Shown here: in pieces, positions 9,271 through 17,603 of the stretch
Layout: each line of letters starts with the position of its first letter
How positions within the stretch are numbered: the stretch's first letter is position 1
Assembly (NCBI RefSeq): GCF_040207125.1
Contig: NZ_CP157940.1
Location: forward strand, 2,914,001 to 2,978,000
Source: Lacrimispora sp. BS-2
GTDB lineage: Bacteria; Bacillota; Clostridia; Lachnospirales; Lachnospiraceae
Direction of reading: 5' to 3'
DNA: 64,000 nt
Notes under the pieces: generated by a model
Told to the model about the DNA's origin: nothing
What the model saw: only the letters and a program-made list of their open reading frames with translations
Database searches by the model: none
Program-made: the position numbers and the translations under genes

Positions 9271-10632
9271 TTATTTATCTCTTTTTCTGTTTACAATCAG
9301 CTCGCCAAGTATGAGGAATATCACTGCCCCAATGGTGATCGGAAGAACTGCTTCCAGAGTCTCCGGATCAAAGCTTAAAGGAACTGCGGTGAAAATCAGC
9401 GCAACGATGATCAGTATCATTGGAACGGTTGCTAAAACCTTTAAAAAGCCATTGCTTCCCGGAACTCTAAAGGGCCGTTCTGTATCCGGGTCTATCTTTC
9501 TAAGCTTTAAGAATGCCGGAAATACAGGTATATAGGAAAGCAAAAACATAACCAGATTCAATGCGAAAAAGCACCAGAACAGATCCTGATTGGGTATTAA
9601 GGGAGCGATGATTAAAACCGTGCTGGCTACCAGACCATTCATGATGGAGGCGCCAATGGGCATATCATTCTTTTTGCTTCTTATTTTAAATACCGCCGGC
9701 ATATCCCCATTCTCTGCTGAATAAGCCGCAACATTGTTTACTCCCAGGGACCAGGAAACCATATTTCCAAAAAGCGTAAGCAGAAAACCAATGGCAACAA
9801 CTGTTACAATGACTCCTCTGGTGCTGCCGGTCAAAAGCTGGACACTTGCAACCAATCCGGTACTGGTACTGATCTGATCAGCCGGAATCGCAACACCGAT
9901 TCCGAATGCCATAAAGATATAGATAGCAGCAATGACAAAACCTCCTGCAATAATGGCCTGGGGAATCTGCTTCCTGGGATTTTCCATATCATCCGCAAAG
10001 GTACAAACAACTTCAAATCCAAGGCAGTTAAATAAAATAACTGATATGTAGGACAGGCTGTTTAAATTAAAGCTTGGCATCAAGGATGCTAAGGTGTATT
10101 CGTTGGCAACTCCATGAGTAACCGCACCATAGATACCAAGGCATCCCAGGATTAAAGCTATGAGGATCTTAATCACAGCCGCCCCGTTTAAGATCCACGT
10201 ACTGTCACAAACCGAATAAAAGCTGATAAAAACAATGATCCATACAAAAGCAAGCTCTATGATCAAGGATGGGAAAAATCCCAGTTGTCCTCCGGTCAAA
10301 AGACTAATGACCTCGGGGAACATAAGCGCCAAAGAAGCCATCCAAAGCGGAAAGTTGATCCAGTAGTACCAGGACACCCTTCCTCCCCATTTTTTACCAA
10401 AGGCTTTTGTCACCCAGTCATACAATCCACCGTCACCCTCATAGGTTGTCCCCAGTTCTGAGGAGATCAAGCCATATGGCAGCAAAAATGCTATTAAGAG
10501 GAAAATCCACCAGAAATACTGGGAATTACCAATGGCTGCCACCGGACTTGCTGCTTCTGCCACAAATACAACGCATATTACCGTCATTATGGCATCAATT
10601 AACCGAAACTTTTTCTTTGGCGCGTCTGACAT
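9271..10632 (-). CDS. aguD: Agmatine/putrescine antiporter (APC family)
   Basis: 453 aa from MSDAPKKKF; the start at 10632 has GGGGGAG 5 nt ahead, and an upstream ATG (10662) lies inside the previous gene. About 12 hydrophobic segments, the APC-superfamily opening (LIDAIMTVICVVF, then PVAAIGNSQYFWW) and the position between the carbamoyltransferase and agmatine deiminase genes support exchange of external agmatine for internal putrescine. This role is inferred from the operon. It starts just after the carbamoyltransferase stop with overlap of the ribosome site. Confidence 0.88.
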   Translation of the reverse strand: MSDAPKKKFRLIDAIMTVICVVFVAEAASPVAAIGNSQYFWWIFLLIAFLLPYGLISSELGTTYEGDGGLYDWVTKAFGKKWGGRVSWYYWINFPLWMASLALMFPEVISLLTGGQLGFFPSLIIELAFVWIIVFISFYSVCDSTWILNGAAVIKILIALILGCLGIYGAVTHGVANEYTLASLMPSFNLNSLSYISVILFNCLGFEVVCTFADDMENPRKQIPQAIIAGGFVIAAIYIFMAFGIGVAIPADQISTSTGLVASVQLLTGSTRGVIVTVVAIGFLLTLFGNMVSWSLGVNNVAAYSAENGDMPAVFKIRSKKNDMPIGASIMNGLVASTVLIIAPLIPNQDLFWCFFALNLVMFLLSYIPVFPAFLKLRKIDPDTERPFRVPGSNGFLKVLATVPMILIIVALIFTAVPLSFDPETLEAVLPITIGAVIFLILGELIVNRKRDK

Positions 10633-10642
10633 AATTCTCCCC

Positions 10643-11671
10643 CTATCTGATATTTCTATCATCCATGAATTTCTCTAGCTGTTCCTTTGCTGCTGCGGTC
10701 TGAAGCTCACTTGGCGCCTGATCTCTCTGATACTGTGTAAAGTAAACAAGCAGGCCTCTCATTGCTGTCAGGCGGTTTCCTGCCTCTAAGAATGCAATGG
10801 AGCTATCGCTGTCAAGGACTTCATCGGTCACGTCTTCCCCTCTGGTAGCAGGCAGGCAGTGCATGAATTTGCAGCCGATATTTCCAAGAGACATTAAATC
10901 TCTGTTTACCTGGTAATCCTTGAATGTAGCAACACGCTCTTCCTTTGGAGTCTCGTTTTCATACAGTCCATACCATACGTCTGTGTAAATGAAATCCGCT
11001 CCCTTTACGCTGTCACGGTTATCGGTCACTTCCCATGTACCGCCGGAAATCCTGCAGTTTTCCTCCATGATCTTCTTGTGCTCTTCTACGAGCTGGTTGT
11101 TCTTTGGTCCGTAATGAACGAAATGCATGCCAAGCTTTGTGGTGATAAAGCCAAGAGAAGCACATACCTGTGTTCCATCTCCTACGAAAACAACCTTGCA
11201 GTCTTCCAGCTTTCTTCCTCTTGGAAGATGCTCTACGATTGTACAAAGATCGCCGATTTCCTGGGTCGGATGATTGTAATCACTCATGCCGTTTAATACG
11301 GGGATGGTGCAGGCTTTGGCTAACTCTACCACTGTGTTGTGTTCGACGACCCTGGCCATTACCACATCGATCAGCTGGGAAAGCACTCTTCCTGTATCAC
11401 CGATGGTCTCATGTCCGCCGAGCTGGATCATGCCAGGCCCTAAGTACTGGGCATGTCCGCCAAGCTGTTCCATGGCTGTTTCAAAGGAAACCCGGGTTCT
11501 TGTTGAAGACTGCTGGAAAATCATTCCCAGTGTTTTTCCTTTTAACAGAGGAGGATTATAGCCTGCCTTGATACTTTTTTTAATTGCCAGGGACAGTTCG
11601 ATGATGTCTAAGAGCTCCTCCTTTGTGAAATCGTTGGTATCAATAAAATGTGTAATTCCGTTTGCTTTCAT
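10643..11671 (-). CDS. ptcA: Putrescine carbamoyltransferase
   Basis: 342 aa. The carbamoyl-phosphate site [20 protein letters not shown] (about residues 54-73) and the HCLPA motif (about 274) mark an ornithine/putrescine carbamoyltransferase. The C-terminal tail (after about 310) is extended and helical, as in putrescine-specific enzymes, and the neighbouring agmatine deiminase settles the choice over ornithine. It phosphorolyses N-carbamoylputrescine to putrescine and carbamoyl phosphate. Second gene of the agu operon; in other bacteria it is called ptcA or aguB. Confidence 0.92.
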   Translation of the reverse strand: MKANGITHFIDTNDFTKEELLDIIELSLAIKKSIKAGYNPPLLKGKTLGMIFQQSSTRTRVSFETAMEQLGGHAQYLGPGMIQLGGHETIGDTGRVLSQLIDVVMARVVEHNTVVELAKACTIPVLNGMSDYNHPTQEIGDLCTIVEHLPRGRKLEDCKVVFVGDGTQVCASLGFITTKLGMHFVHYGPKNNQLVEEHKKIMEENCRISGGTWEVTDNRDSVKGADFIYTDVWYGLYENETPKEERVATFKDYQVNRDLMSLGNIGCKFMHCLPATRGEDVTDEVLDSDSSIAFLEAGNRLTAMRGLLVYFTQYQRDQAPSELQTAAAKEQLEKFMDDRNIR

Positions 11672-11705
11672 GGCAAAGTCTCCTTATATGAATTTTTATT
11701 GTTGA

Positions 11706-12650
11706 TCAGTTAAATGTGAATGTGGTGCCTGTTTTTCCGTCCAGGGCTTCAACCGCTTTATCAAGGGAAGTGATGATCGCCCGTTTTGACGGATTGGACC
11801 TTACAAACTTCATGGCTGCCTGAACCTTTGGAAGCATGCTTCCCGGAGCAAACTGCCCTTCTTCACAATACCGGTTCGCTTCCATAAGGCTAAGATGATC
11901 CAGATTCTTCTGATCCGGCTTGTTGTAATTGACTGCCACCTTTTCCACTTCCGTTAAAATCATCAGGATGTCTGCGTCCACCTGTTCTGCCAGAAGCTCT
12001 GCTGCAAAATCCTTATCAATCACTGCTGCTGTTCCATGGAGAGCGCCGGCTGGATCTTCAATGACCGGAATTCCGCCTCCTCCGCAGGTAATGACAATTG
12101 CCTTTGGCCATAATTCTTTTACCGCTTCAATCTCCACAATCTTTTTAGGAATAGGAGATGCTACCACTCTGCGGTATCCCCGGCCGGCATCTTCTTTCAT
12201 AACGTATCCCTTTTCCTTTTCCAGTGCGTGAGCCTCTTCTTTTGTATAGAAGGGTCCGATGGGTTTTGTCGGATTATGAAAAGCCGGATCATGTTCCTCT
12301 ACAATCATCTGGGTAGCGATGGTGACAACAGGAAAGTTCTGATTTCTCTTATTGAGCGCATATTTCAGGCCCTGCTGCAGATGATACCCGATATAACCCT
12401 GGGACATTGCCCCGCACACGTCAAACGGCATAGGCGGTGTTACATCTTTTGCAGTTTCAGATGCCAGCAAAATTCTTCCTACCTGAGGTCCGTTCCCATG
12501 TACAATGGACATCTCATATCCACGCTCATTTAGTTCTGCTATATACTCGCAAGTCTTATGAACGACTTCAAGCTGTGCGTCAGCAGTTGCTTCTCCTTTT
12601 CCTGACTGCAGCGCATTTCCGCCTAAGGCAAGGACTATTTTCTCTGCCAT
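11706..12650 (-). CDS. aguC: Carbamate kinase
   Basis: 314 aa. The amino-acid-kinase start KIVLALGGNALQ, the GNGPQVG loop (about 53-59) and the CGGGGIPV segment (about 208) identify carbamate kinase, which makes ATP from carbamoyl phosphate and ADP. First gene of the operon; AGGAGG precedes the ATG. The gene order (kinase, carbamoyltransferase, antiporter, deiminase) differs from the published order in Lactococcus and Enterococcus (ptcA, antiporter, deiminase, kinase), as I remember it. Confidence 0.93.
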   Translation of the reverse strand: MAEKIVLALGGNALQSGKGEATADAQLEVVHKTCEYIAELNERGYEMSIVHGNGPQVGRILLASETAKDVTPPMPFDVCGAMSQGYIGYHLQQGLKYALNKRNQNFPVVTIATQMIVEEHDPAFHNPTKPIGPFYTKEEAHALEKEKGYVMKEDAGRGYRRVVASPIPKKIVEIEAVKELWPKAIVITCGGGGIPVIEDPAGALHGTAAVIDKDFAAELLAEQVDADILMILTEVEKVAVNYNKPDQKNLDHLSLMEANRYCEEGQFAPGSMLPKVQAAMKFVRSNPSKRAIITSLDKAVEALDGKTGTTFTFN

Positions 12651-12765
12651 CAGTAAAACCTCCTTTTGTGATTTTTGTTTTGCTGTGATCTGCGTTTTGC
12701 CGCGTCGTCACAAGATGAAAATAGCAGTTCTCACACCGGTTGAGAATGCAACCAAAGGGTAGATA

Positions 12766-12830
12766 TTTATAACACTTTTAACTCTAATCCACATAAACTT
12801 TCCTAAACTTTTGTGCAACATGCACTAAAA
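12766..12830 (-). promoter_or_regulatory. Putative AguR-dependent promoter of the agu operon
   Basis: On the minus strand a -10-like TATAAA (12766-12771) has no good -35 box 17 bp upstream, as expected for an activated promoter. A palindrome GTGCA-aca-TGCAC (12813-12825), flanked by A/T tracts, is centred about 60 bp upstream of the inferred start, the right place for a LuxR-type activator. A second inverted repeat, TTCTCA/TGAGAA (12728-12746), lies in the leader. Confidence 0.45.
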
Positions 12831-12856
12831 AATAGGCTTTTCATAAAAATTTGCAG

Positions 12857-12996
12857 TTGAAAAAACTTTTTTATTTGCTATACTGATGATGGACAACATG
12901 CAGACGAACAAAAGGCGGGAGACAGGTTGAAAGAAAACCATCTTTCAACCTTGAATTTGTGAATCAACTGGATATGCAAGCATATCCTCTTGATTC
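12857..12996 (+). promoter_or_regulatory. aguR promoter and double-hairpin leader
   Basis: TTGAAA (12857-12862), 16 bp, TATACT (12879-12884) form a good sigma-A promoter. The leader of about 120 nt can fold two clean hairpins: GGTTGAAAG/CTTTCAACC (12925-12950) and a longer one, 12961-12996, with GAATCAA and GGATATGC arms. The second ends about 4 nt before the GGAG ribosome site at 13001, so it could influence translation of the regulator. Confidence 0.6.
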
Positions 12997-13011
12997 ATTA
13001 GGAGACAAACT

Positions 13012-14028
13012 ATGGAAAAAGGAATCATCTTCATTTACAATCTTGTTTTAATTACGATCTACTCCGGTATCCTTTTTATGTCTTTCTCACTTTTCTTTAA
13101 TGGGAAGGAAAAGATTCTGTTATGGATCGGCATTATATTCGGAGCAGTTCTATCAGATGATATTGTGATTTTTGCATCAGAAATGTTTGGGAATTTTGCA
13201 GAGAATTATAACAGGATTTTCATGATCGTTCCGACTCACAAGACATTGATCTATCTCATCTTGTCTTTGGGCTGCCTGACCATTTTCAAGCGGCTGCTAA
13301 ACAGAACAATTACCCGGCGTGATTATGGGATTTTAATGGTATACGTGACTTTCATGCTGTTTGTACCTGCCATGGACAACAGTGCCTGGAAGATATGGCT
13401 CTATTTCCTCCCAAGCCAGCTTTACAACACTTATTTAGGTGCAGAATGTTTCGGGATAATAAAAAAGAACCCTGAGGAATATCAGGATCCTTTCTATAAG
13501 TGGTGCAAAATACTTTTTTTCATTACGATTATCATGAATATCTCCATCATTGCCGAAGATACCATTGTGATCTTTAACTTTGATACCTATTCAAAATATT
13601 ATATTAATATGAATAACAGGAGTTTTACCTCCGACATCCTATACCTTATCTATGCCATATTTTCTGCCGCATACCTTATGTACTACTTAAAGATATTATT
13701 AAAGAATAATACCATTGTTTCGGAGGTGACCAGCCATACCCGTGGAAATCTGCCCTCTGATATAGAAGAAAGCATTCTGTACCGCTTTAGCGAGGCTTAC
13801 CGTCTTACCGCAAGGGAGAGAGAAATACTGAGGGTGCTTCTTATGGATAAAACCAACCAGGAAATAAGCCAGGATTTATACATCTCCCTTGGAACAGCAA
13901 AAACCCATGTTCACAACATTTTTCAAAAAATTGAGGTTGTAAAGCGTCCTCAGCTCTTAGAGGTCTATGCCGCCTACCGGGAGGAACAGTTAAAAAAAGA
14001 ACCTGAAAAAGAAACGCCGTCCCCATAG
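13012..14028 (+). CDS. aguR: Membrane LuxR-type regulator of the agmatine operon (AguR-like)
   Basis: 338 aa. Seven or so hydrophobic segments fill residues 1-235, and a LuxR helix-turn-helix occupies about 258-320 (RLTAREREILRVLL, then TNQEISQDLYISLGTAKTHV). A membrane sensor fused directly to a LuxR DNA-binding domain, divergent from the agmatine genes, is the known layout of AguR, which activates the agu genes in lactic acid bacteria; the assignment here rests on that context. The C-terminus is Lys/Glu-rich and its stop codon lies within a terminator stem. Confidence 0.8.
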   Translation: MEKGIIFIYNLVLITIYSGILFMSFSLFFNGKEKILLWIGIIFGAVLSDDIVIFASEMFGNFAENYNRIFMIVPTHKTLIYLILSLGCLTIFKRLLNRTITRRDYGILMVYVTFMLFVPAMDNSAWKIWLYFLPSQLYNTYLGAECFGIIKKNPEEYQDPFYKWCKILFFITIIMNISIIAEDTIVIFNFDTYSKYYINMNNRSFTSDILYLIYAIFSAAYLMYYLKILLKNNTIVSEVTSHTRGNLPSDIEESILYRFSEAYRLTAREREILRVLLMDKTNQEISQDLYISLGTAKTHVHNIFQKIEVVKRPQLLEVYAAYREEQLKKEPEKETPSP

Positions 14029-14061
14029 GCTTCTGTCTACCGGGGACGGCGTGTTTTATTT
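14014..14061 (+). terminator. Terminator after aguR, overlapping its stop codon
   Basis: ACGCCGTCCCC (14014-14024) and GGGGACGGCGT (14042-14052) pair perfectly over 11 bp and are followed by GTTTTATTTT. The stop codon (14026-14028) is in the loop. The stop of the convergent DUF1015 gene is at 14056, so its end overlaps the T-run. Confidence 0.9.
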
Positions 14062-15294
14062 TAGAAGATGGATAAATAATCCGCTGCGGAGCTTTGGTTC
14101 GAACCATGTGGATTTAGGGGGCATCAAAAGCCCTGCATCCGCCACATCAAACAGTTCCTGGATGGAGGTGGGGTACATGGAAAATGCCACCGCCATATCC
14201 TGGCTGCACCGTTTTTCCAGCTCTTTAAGACCTCTGATCCCTCCGATAAAATCAATTCTCTTATCTGTTCTGGGATCTCCGATTCCCAAAACAGGACCCA
14301 GCAGATTATCCTGGAGAAGGGATACGTCAAGCCCCTTTACCGGATCCTGGGATTTTAAGGAATTTAAAGCCTTTAAGCAGTACCATTTCTTGTTCAAGTA
14401 CATTCCAAAGGACCCTTTGCCAGGAGGTGCGAAGGCTTCGGTCCCCATGCAGGCCACTTCAAAGGACTGCTCTGCTTTTTTAAGAAAATTATCTTCTGAA
14501 AGGCCGTTTAAATCCTTTACCACCCGGTTATAAGGCATGATCATCAGCTGGTCATGGGGAAACAACACGGAAAGGAAATAGTTAAAGGGCTCTTCCCCTG
14601 TATATCCCGGATTTTCCATCCGCCTCTTAAGCCCTACCTTTACGGCGGAAGCTGCCCTGTGGTGGCCGTCTGCAATATAGGTAGAGGGGATCGTGTGAAA
14701 GGCCTCTTCAATCAGGGAGATCTTCTCTTTGTCATGGATCCGCCATACCCTGTGGCTGATTCCGTCTTCTGCCACAAAATCATACAAAGGCTCTGTGTTT
14801 GTTACTAAATTAACGATTTCATTGACCGCTTCATTGGAACGGTAGGCCAGGAAAATAGGGCCGGTCTGGGCATCTGTGGTATCCACATGGCGGATCCGGT
14901 CCACTTCCTTTTCTTCTCTGGTGTTTTCGTGTTTTTTAATGACTCCATTTACGTAATCATCAATGGAAGAACAGGCCACCATCCCGGTCTGACGCCTTCC
15001 ATCCATGGTCAGTTCATAGATATAATAGGCTTCCAGACAATCTTTTTTAAATGTCCCGTCCTCGATCCAGCCTTTCAGCATCTCCCCGGCTTTTTCATAC
15101 ACACGGTCATCATAGGTGTCCACATCATCGGAAAACTGGGTTTCCGGTCTGTCAATGTTTAAAAATGACCTTGGGTTTGCTGCCGTTACCTGGCAGGCCT
15201 CCTTACGGCTGTATACGTCATAGGGCAGAGCTGCTACCTGATCAGCATACCGTTCATCAGGCCTAACGCATTGAAATGGTTTTACACTTGCCAT
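14056..15294 (-). CDS. DUF1015 family protein
   Basis: 412 aa, the family's normal length. It opens with the DUF1015 signature (VKPFQCVRPDERY, then AALPYDVYSR) and carries the YIADGHHRAASA segment (about residue 216), which contains a conserved Asp-Gly-His-His motif also found in ParB/Srx-like nuclease or kinase folds. Biochemical role unknown to me; some relatives act as serine kinases, and that would fit here because it directly follows serA with an 11-bp gap in the same operon. The last point is inference from context. Confidence 0.85.
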   Translation of the reverse strand: MASVKPFQCVRPDERYADQVAALPYDVYSRKEACQVTAANPRSFLNIDRPETQFSDDVDTYDDRVYEKAGEMLKGWIEDGTFKKDCLEAYYIYELTMDGRRQTGMVACSSIDDYVNGVIKKHENTREEKEVDRIRHVDTTDAQTGPIFLAYRSNEAVNEIVNLVTNTEPLYDFVAEDGISHRVWRIHDKEKISLIEEAFHTIPSTYIADGHHRAASAVKVGLKRRMENPGYTGEEPFNYFLSVLFPHDQLMIMPYNRVVKDLNGLSEDNFLKKAEQSFEVACMGTEAFAPPGKGSFGMYLNKKWYCLKALNSLKSQDPVKGLDVSLLQDNLLGPVLGIGDPRTDKRIDFIGGIRGLKELEKRCSQDMAVAFSMYPTSIQELFDVADAGLLMPPKSTWFEPKLRSGLFIHLLK

Positions 15295-15304
15295 AATATC
15301 TCCT

Positions 15305-16471
15305 TTATTTGATCACCCTTACCCGGAGTACGCCTTTGATATCATTTAGCTTCTTTATGCTCTCTTCATCCGGAACGCTTTCCAGATCAAGCAGAGTATA
15401 AGCGTATCTTTCACGGCTTTTGTTGGTCATATCGGAGATGTTCACATCCCCTGCTGCCAGCGTTCCCGTAATCTGTCCGATCATGTTGGGGATATTTAAG
15501 TGAAGCACTGCGATACGGCTGGCCGCCTTGCACACTCCCATATCACAGGAAGGAAAGTTTACGGAATTGCGGATGTTGCCGTTATCTATGTAATCCATGA
15601 TCTCCTCTACCGCCATTTTGGCGCAGTTATCCTCGGATTCCTCGGTAGAAGCGCCTAAATGAGGGATAACGATGGCTCCCTCCATATGTGCTGACTTTGA
15701 ATTAGGGAAATCAGTCACATATTTCTTTACCTTCCCTGACTTAAGGGCCTCTGTCATATCATCCTCATTTACCAGGATATCTCTTGAAAAGTTCAGGACC
15801 ACAGCGCCGTCTTTCATCAGGTCAAGGACAGCCTTATTCACCATTCCTTTTGTGGAATCAATTAAGGGCAGGTGAAGAGTGATGTAATCGCACTCCTGGA
15901 AAATGGTATCCACGGAGGTGATGTGCTTGATATTTCTGGAAAGCTTCCATGCTGCGTTTATGGAAATAAAGGGATCATATCCGTAGACCTCCATCCCCAA
16001 GGAAGAGCAGGCATTGGCAACTTCTGAGCCAATGGCTCCAAGACCGATAACGCCCAGCTTCTTTCCCTTGATCTCACATCCTGCAAAGTCTTTTTTGGCT
16101 TTTTCCGCAGATTTTGCAATATCTGCATCGTCCTTATTATCTTTACACCAACGGATACCTCCTTCAATATCCCTGGAAGCTATCATAAGGCCTGCTATGA
16201 CCAGCTCCTTGACTCCGTTGGCATTGGCTCCAGGGGTGTTGAACACCACGATTCCCTTTGCAGCACACTCTTCCAGAGGAATGTTATTGACTCCTGCTCC
16301 TGCTCTTGCAACGGCCAAAAGGCCCTCAGGAAGTTCCAGCTCATGCATGGAAGCGCTTCGTACAAGAACACCATCCGCTTCTTTTATGTCATCTGTTAAT
16401 GTATAATCTTCTGTCAGCAATGCGGTTCCGCAGGCGGAAACCCCATTAAGGCAATGAATTTTCTTTATCAT
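15305..16471 (-). CDS. serA: D-3-phosphoglycerate dehydrogenase
   Basis: 388 aa from MIKKIHCLNGVS; the start at 16471 has GGAGAGG about 6 nt ahead, while the upstream ATG at 16516 lies in the serC end. The NAD-binding GLGAIGSEVANACSSLGM motif (about 143-160) and the H of PHLGASTEESEDN (about 269) mark a D-2-hydroxyacid dehydrogenase. A short C-terminal ACT domain (about 315-388) makes it the compact regulated type of SerA, lacking the long extra domain of 520-aa enzymes. It makes 3-phosphohydroxypyruvate, the first step to serine, and partners serC just upstream. Confidence 0.93.
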   Translation of the reverse strand: MIKKIHCLNGVSACGTALLTEDYTLTDDIKEADGVLVRSASMHELELPEGLLAVARAGAGVNNIPLEECAAKGIVVFNTPGANANGVKELVIAGLMIASRDIEGGIRWCKDNKDDADIAKSAEKAKKDFAGCEIKGKKLGVIGLGAIGSEVANACSSLGMEVYGYDPFISINAAWKLSRNIKHITSVDTIFQECDYITLHLPLIDSTKGMVNKAVLDLMKDGAVVLNFSRDILVNEDDMTEALKSGKVKKYVTDFPNSKSAHMEGAIVIPHLGASTEESEDNCAKMAVEEIMDYIDNGNIRNSVNFPSCDMGVCKAASRIAVLHLNIPNMIGQITGTLAAGDVNISDMTNKSRERYAYTLLDLESVPDEESIKKLNDIKGVLRVRVIK

Positions 16472-16493
16472 GATTCCTCTCCTCCCGGTATGG

Positions 16494-17579
16494 TTATTTC
16501 CCATGCTTTGCTTCAAAATCCTTCATAAAGGAAACCAGCTTCTCCACACCTTCTATTGGCATGGCGTTGTAGATGCTGGCCCGCATACCGCCCACGCTCC
16601 TGTGGCCCTTTAGGTTTTCAAGTCCTGCCGCCTTTGATTCCTTTACAAACAGTGCATCCAGTTCTTCATCTCCGGTCACAAACGGTACATTCATAAGGGA
16701 ACGGTCCTTCTTTACTACGGTACCGGTAAACATCCGGCTCTGGTCCAGGTAATCATAAAGAATGGCCGCCTTCTTTTCATTGAATTCTTTCATGCCCTCT
16801 AAGCCGCCCCGCTTCTTTAACCATTTAAACACCTTTCCGCAGATGTAGATTCCATAAGCCGGCGGTGTGTTATAAAGAGATTTCTCATCGGCATGGGTCT
16901 TATAACGGAGCATGGTAGGAGTTCCCGGAAGCACATCCTCTGTGATCAAGTCTTCCCGGATGATGGCGATTACCACGCCTGCAGGCCCTACATTCTTCTG
17001 GGCGCCTGCAAAAATCAGGCCGTACTTTGAAACGTCAACAGGTTCCGATAAGAAACAGGAGGAGAGATCAGCAACAAGTGTTTTTCCTTTTGTATTTGGT
17101 AATTCTTTGAACTTTGTACCGTAGATCGTGTTGTTTTCACAGATATAAACGTAATCCGCATCATCGGAAATGGGCAGATCCGAAACATCCGGGATATAAC
17201 TGAAGGTCTTGTCGGCGCTTGAGGCAACCGCATTGGCCGTACCGTAAAGCTTTGCTTCCTGGTGCGCCTTTTTTGCCCACTGTCCCGTAATGATGTAATC
17301 TCCCACACGGTTCTTAAATAAGTTCATAGGAACCATAGCAAACTGCTGGGAGGCACCGCCCTGCAAAAACAATACCTTGTAATTGTCCGGAATCTTCAAT
17401 AAATCCCGCAAATCCGCTTCTGCATCACCGATAATGGTCTCGAACAGCTTAGACCTGTGGCTCATCTCCATGACAGACATACCGCTGCCCCTGTAATCCA
17501 TCATCTCCTCTGCTGCCTCTCTTAAGACTTCTTCCGGCAACACGGCTGGTCCTGCGGAAAAATTGTACACTCTGTTCAT
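16494..17579 (-). CDS. serC: Phosphoserine aminotransferase
   Basis: 361 aa from MNRVYNFSAGPA, chosen because GAGGAGG lies 7 nt before it. The opening NFSAGPAVLP, the GGASQQFAM loop (about 75-83) and the PLP lysine in FAGAQKNVGPAG (about 195) are the SerC signature. It transfers an amino group from glutamate to 3-phosphohydroxypyruvate. The gene lies between ilvB and serA in one co-directional run with gaps of about 24-33 bp. Confidence 0.95.
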   Translation of the reverse strand: MNRVYNFSAGPAVLPEEVLREAAEEMMDYRGSGMSVMEMSHRSKLFETIIGDAEADLRDLLKIPDNYKVLFLQGGASQQFAMVPMNLFKNRVGDYIITGQWAKKAHQEAKLYGTANAVASSADKTFSYIPDVSDLPISDDADYVYICENNTIYGTKFKELPNTKGKTLVADLSSCFLSEPVDVSKYGLIFAGAQKNVGPAGVVIAIIREDLITEDVLPGTPTMLRYKTHADEKSLYNTPPAYGIYICGKVFKWLKKRGGLEGMKEFNEKKAAILYDYLDQSRMFTGTVVKKDRSLMNVPFVTGDEELDALFVKESKAAGLENLKGHRSVGGMRASIYNAMPIEGVEKLVSFMKDFEAKHGK

Positions 17580-17603
17580 AATCTTCCTCCTCATACTTTT
17601 GTC

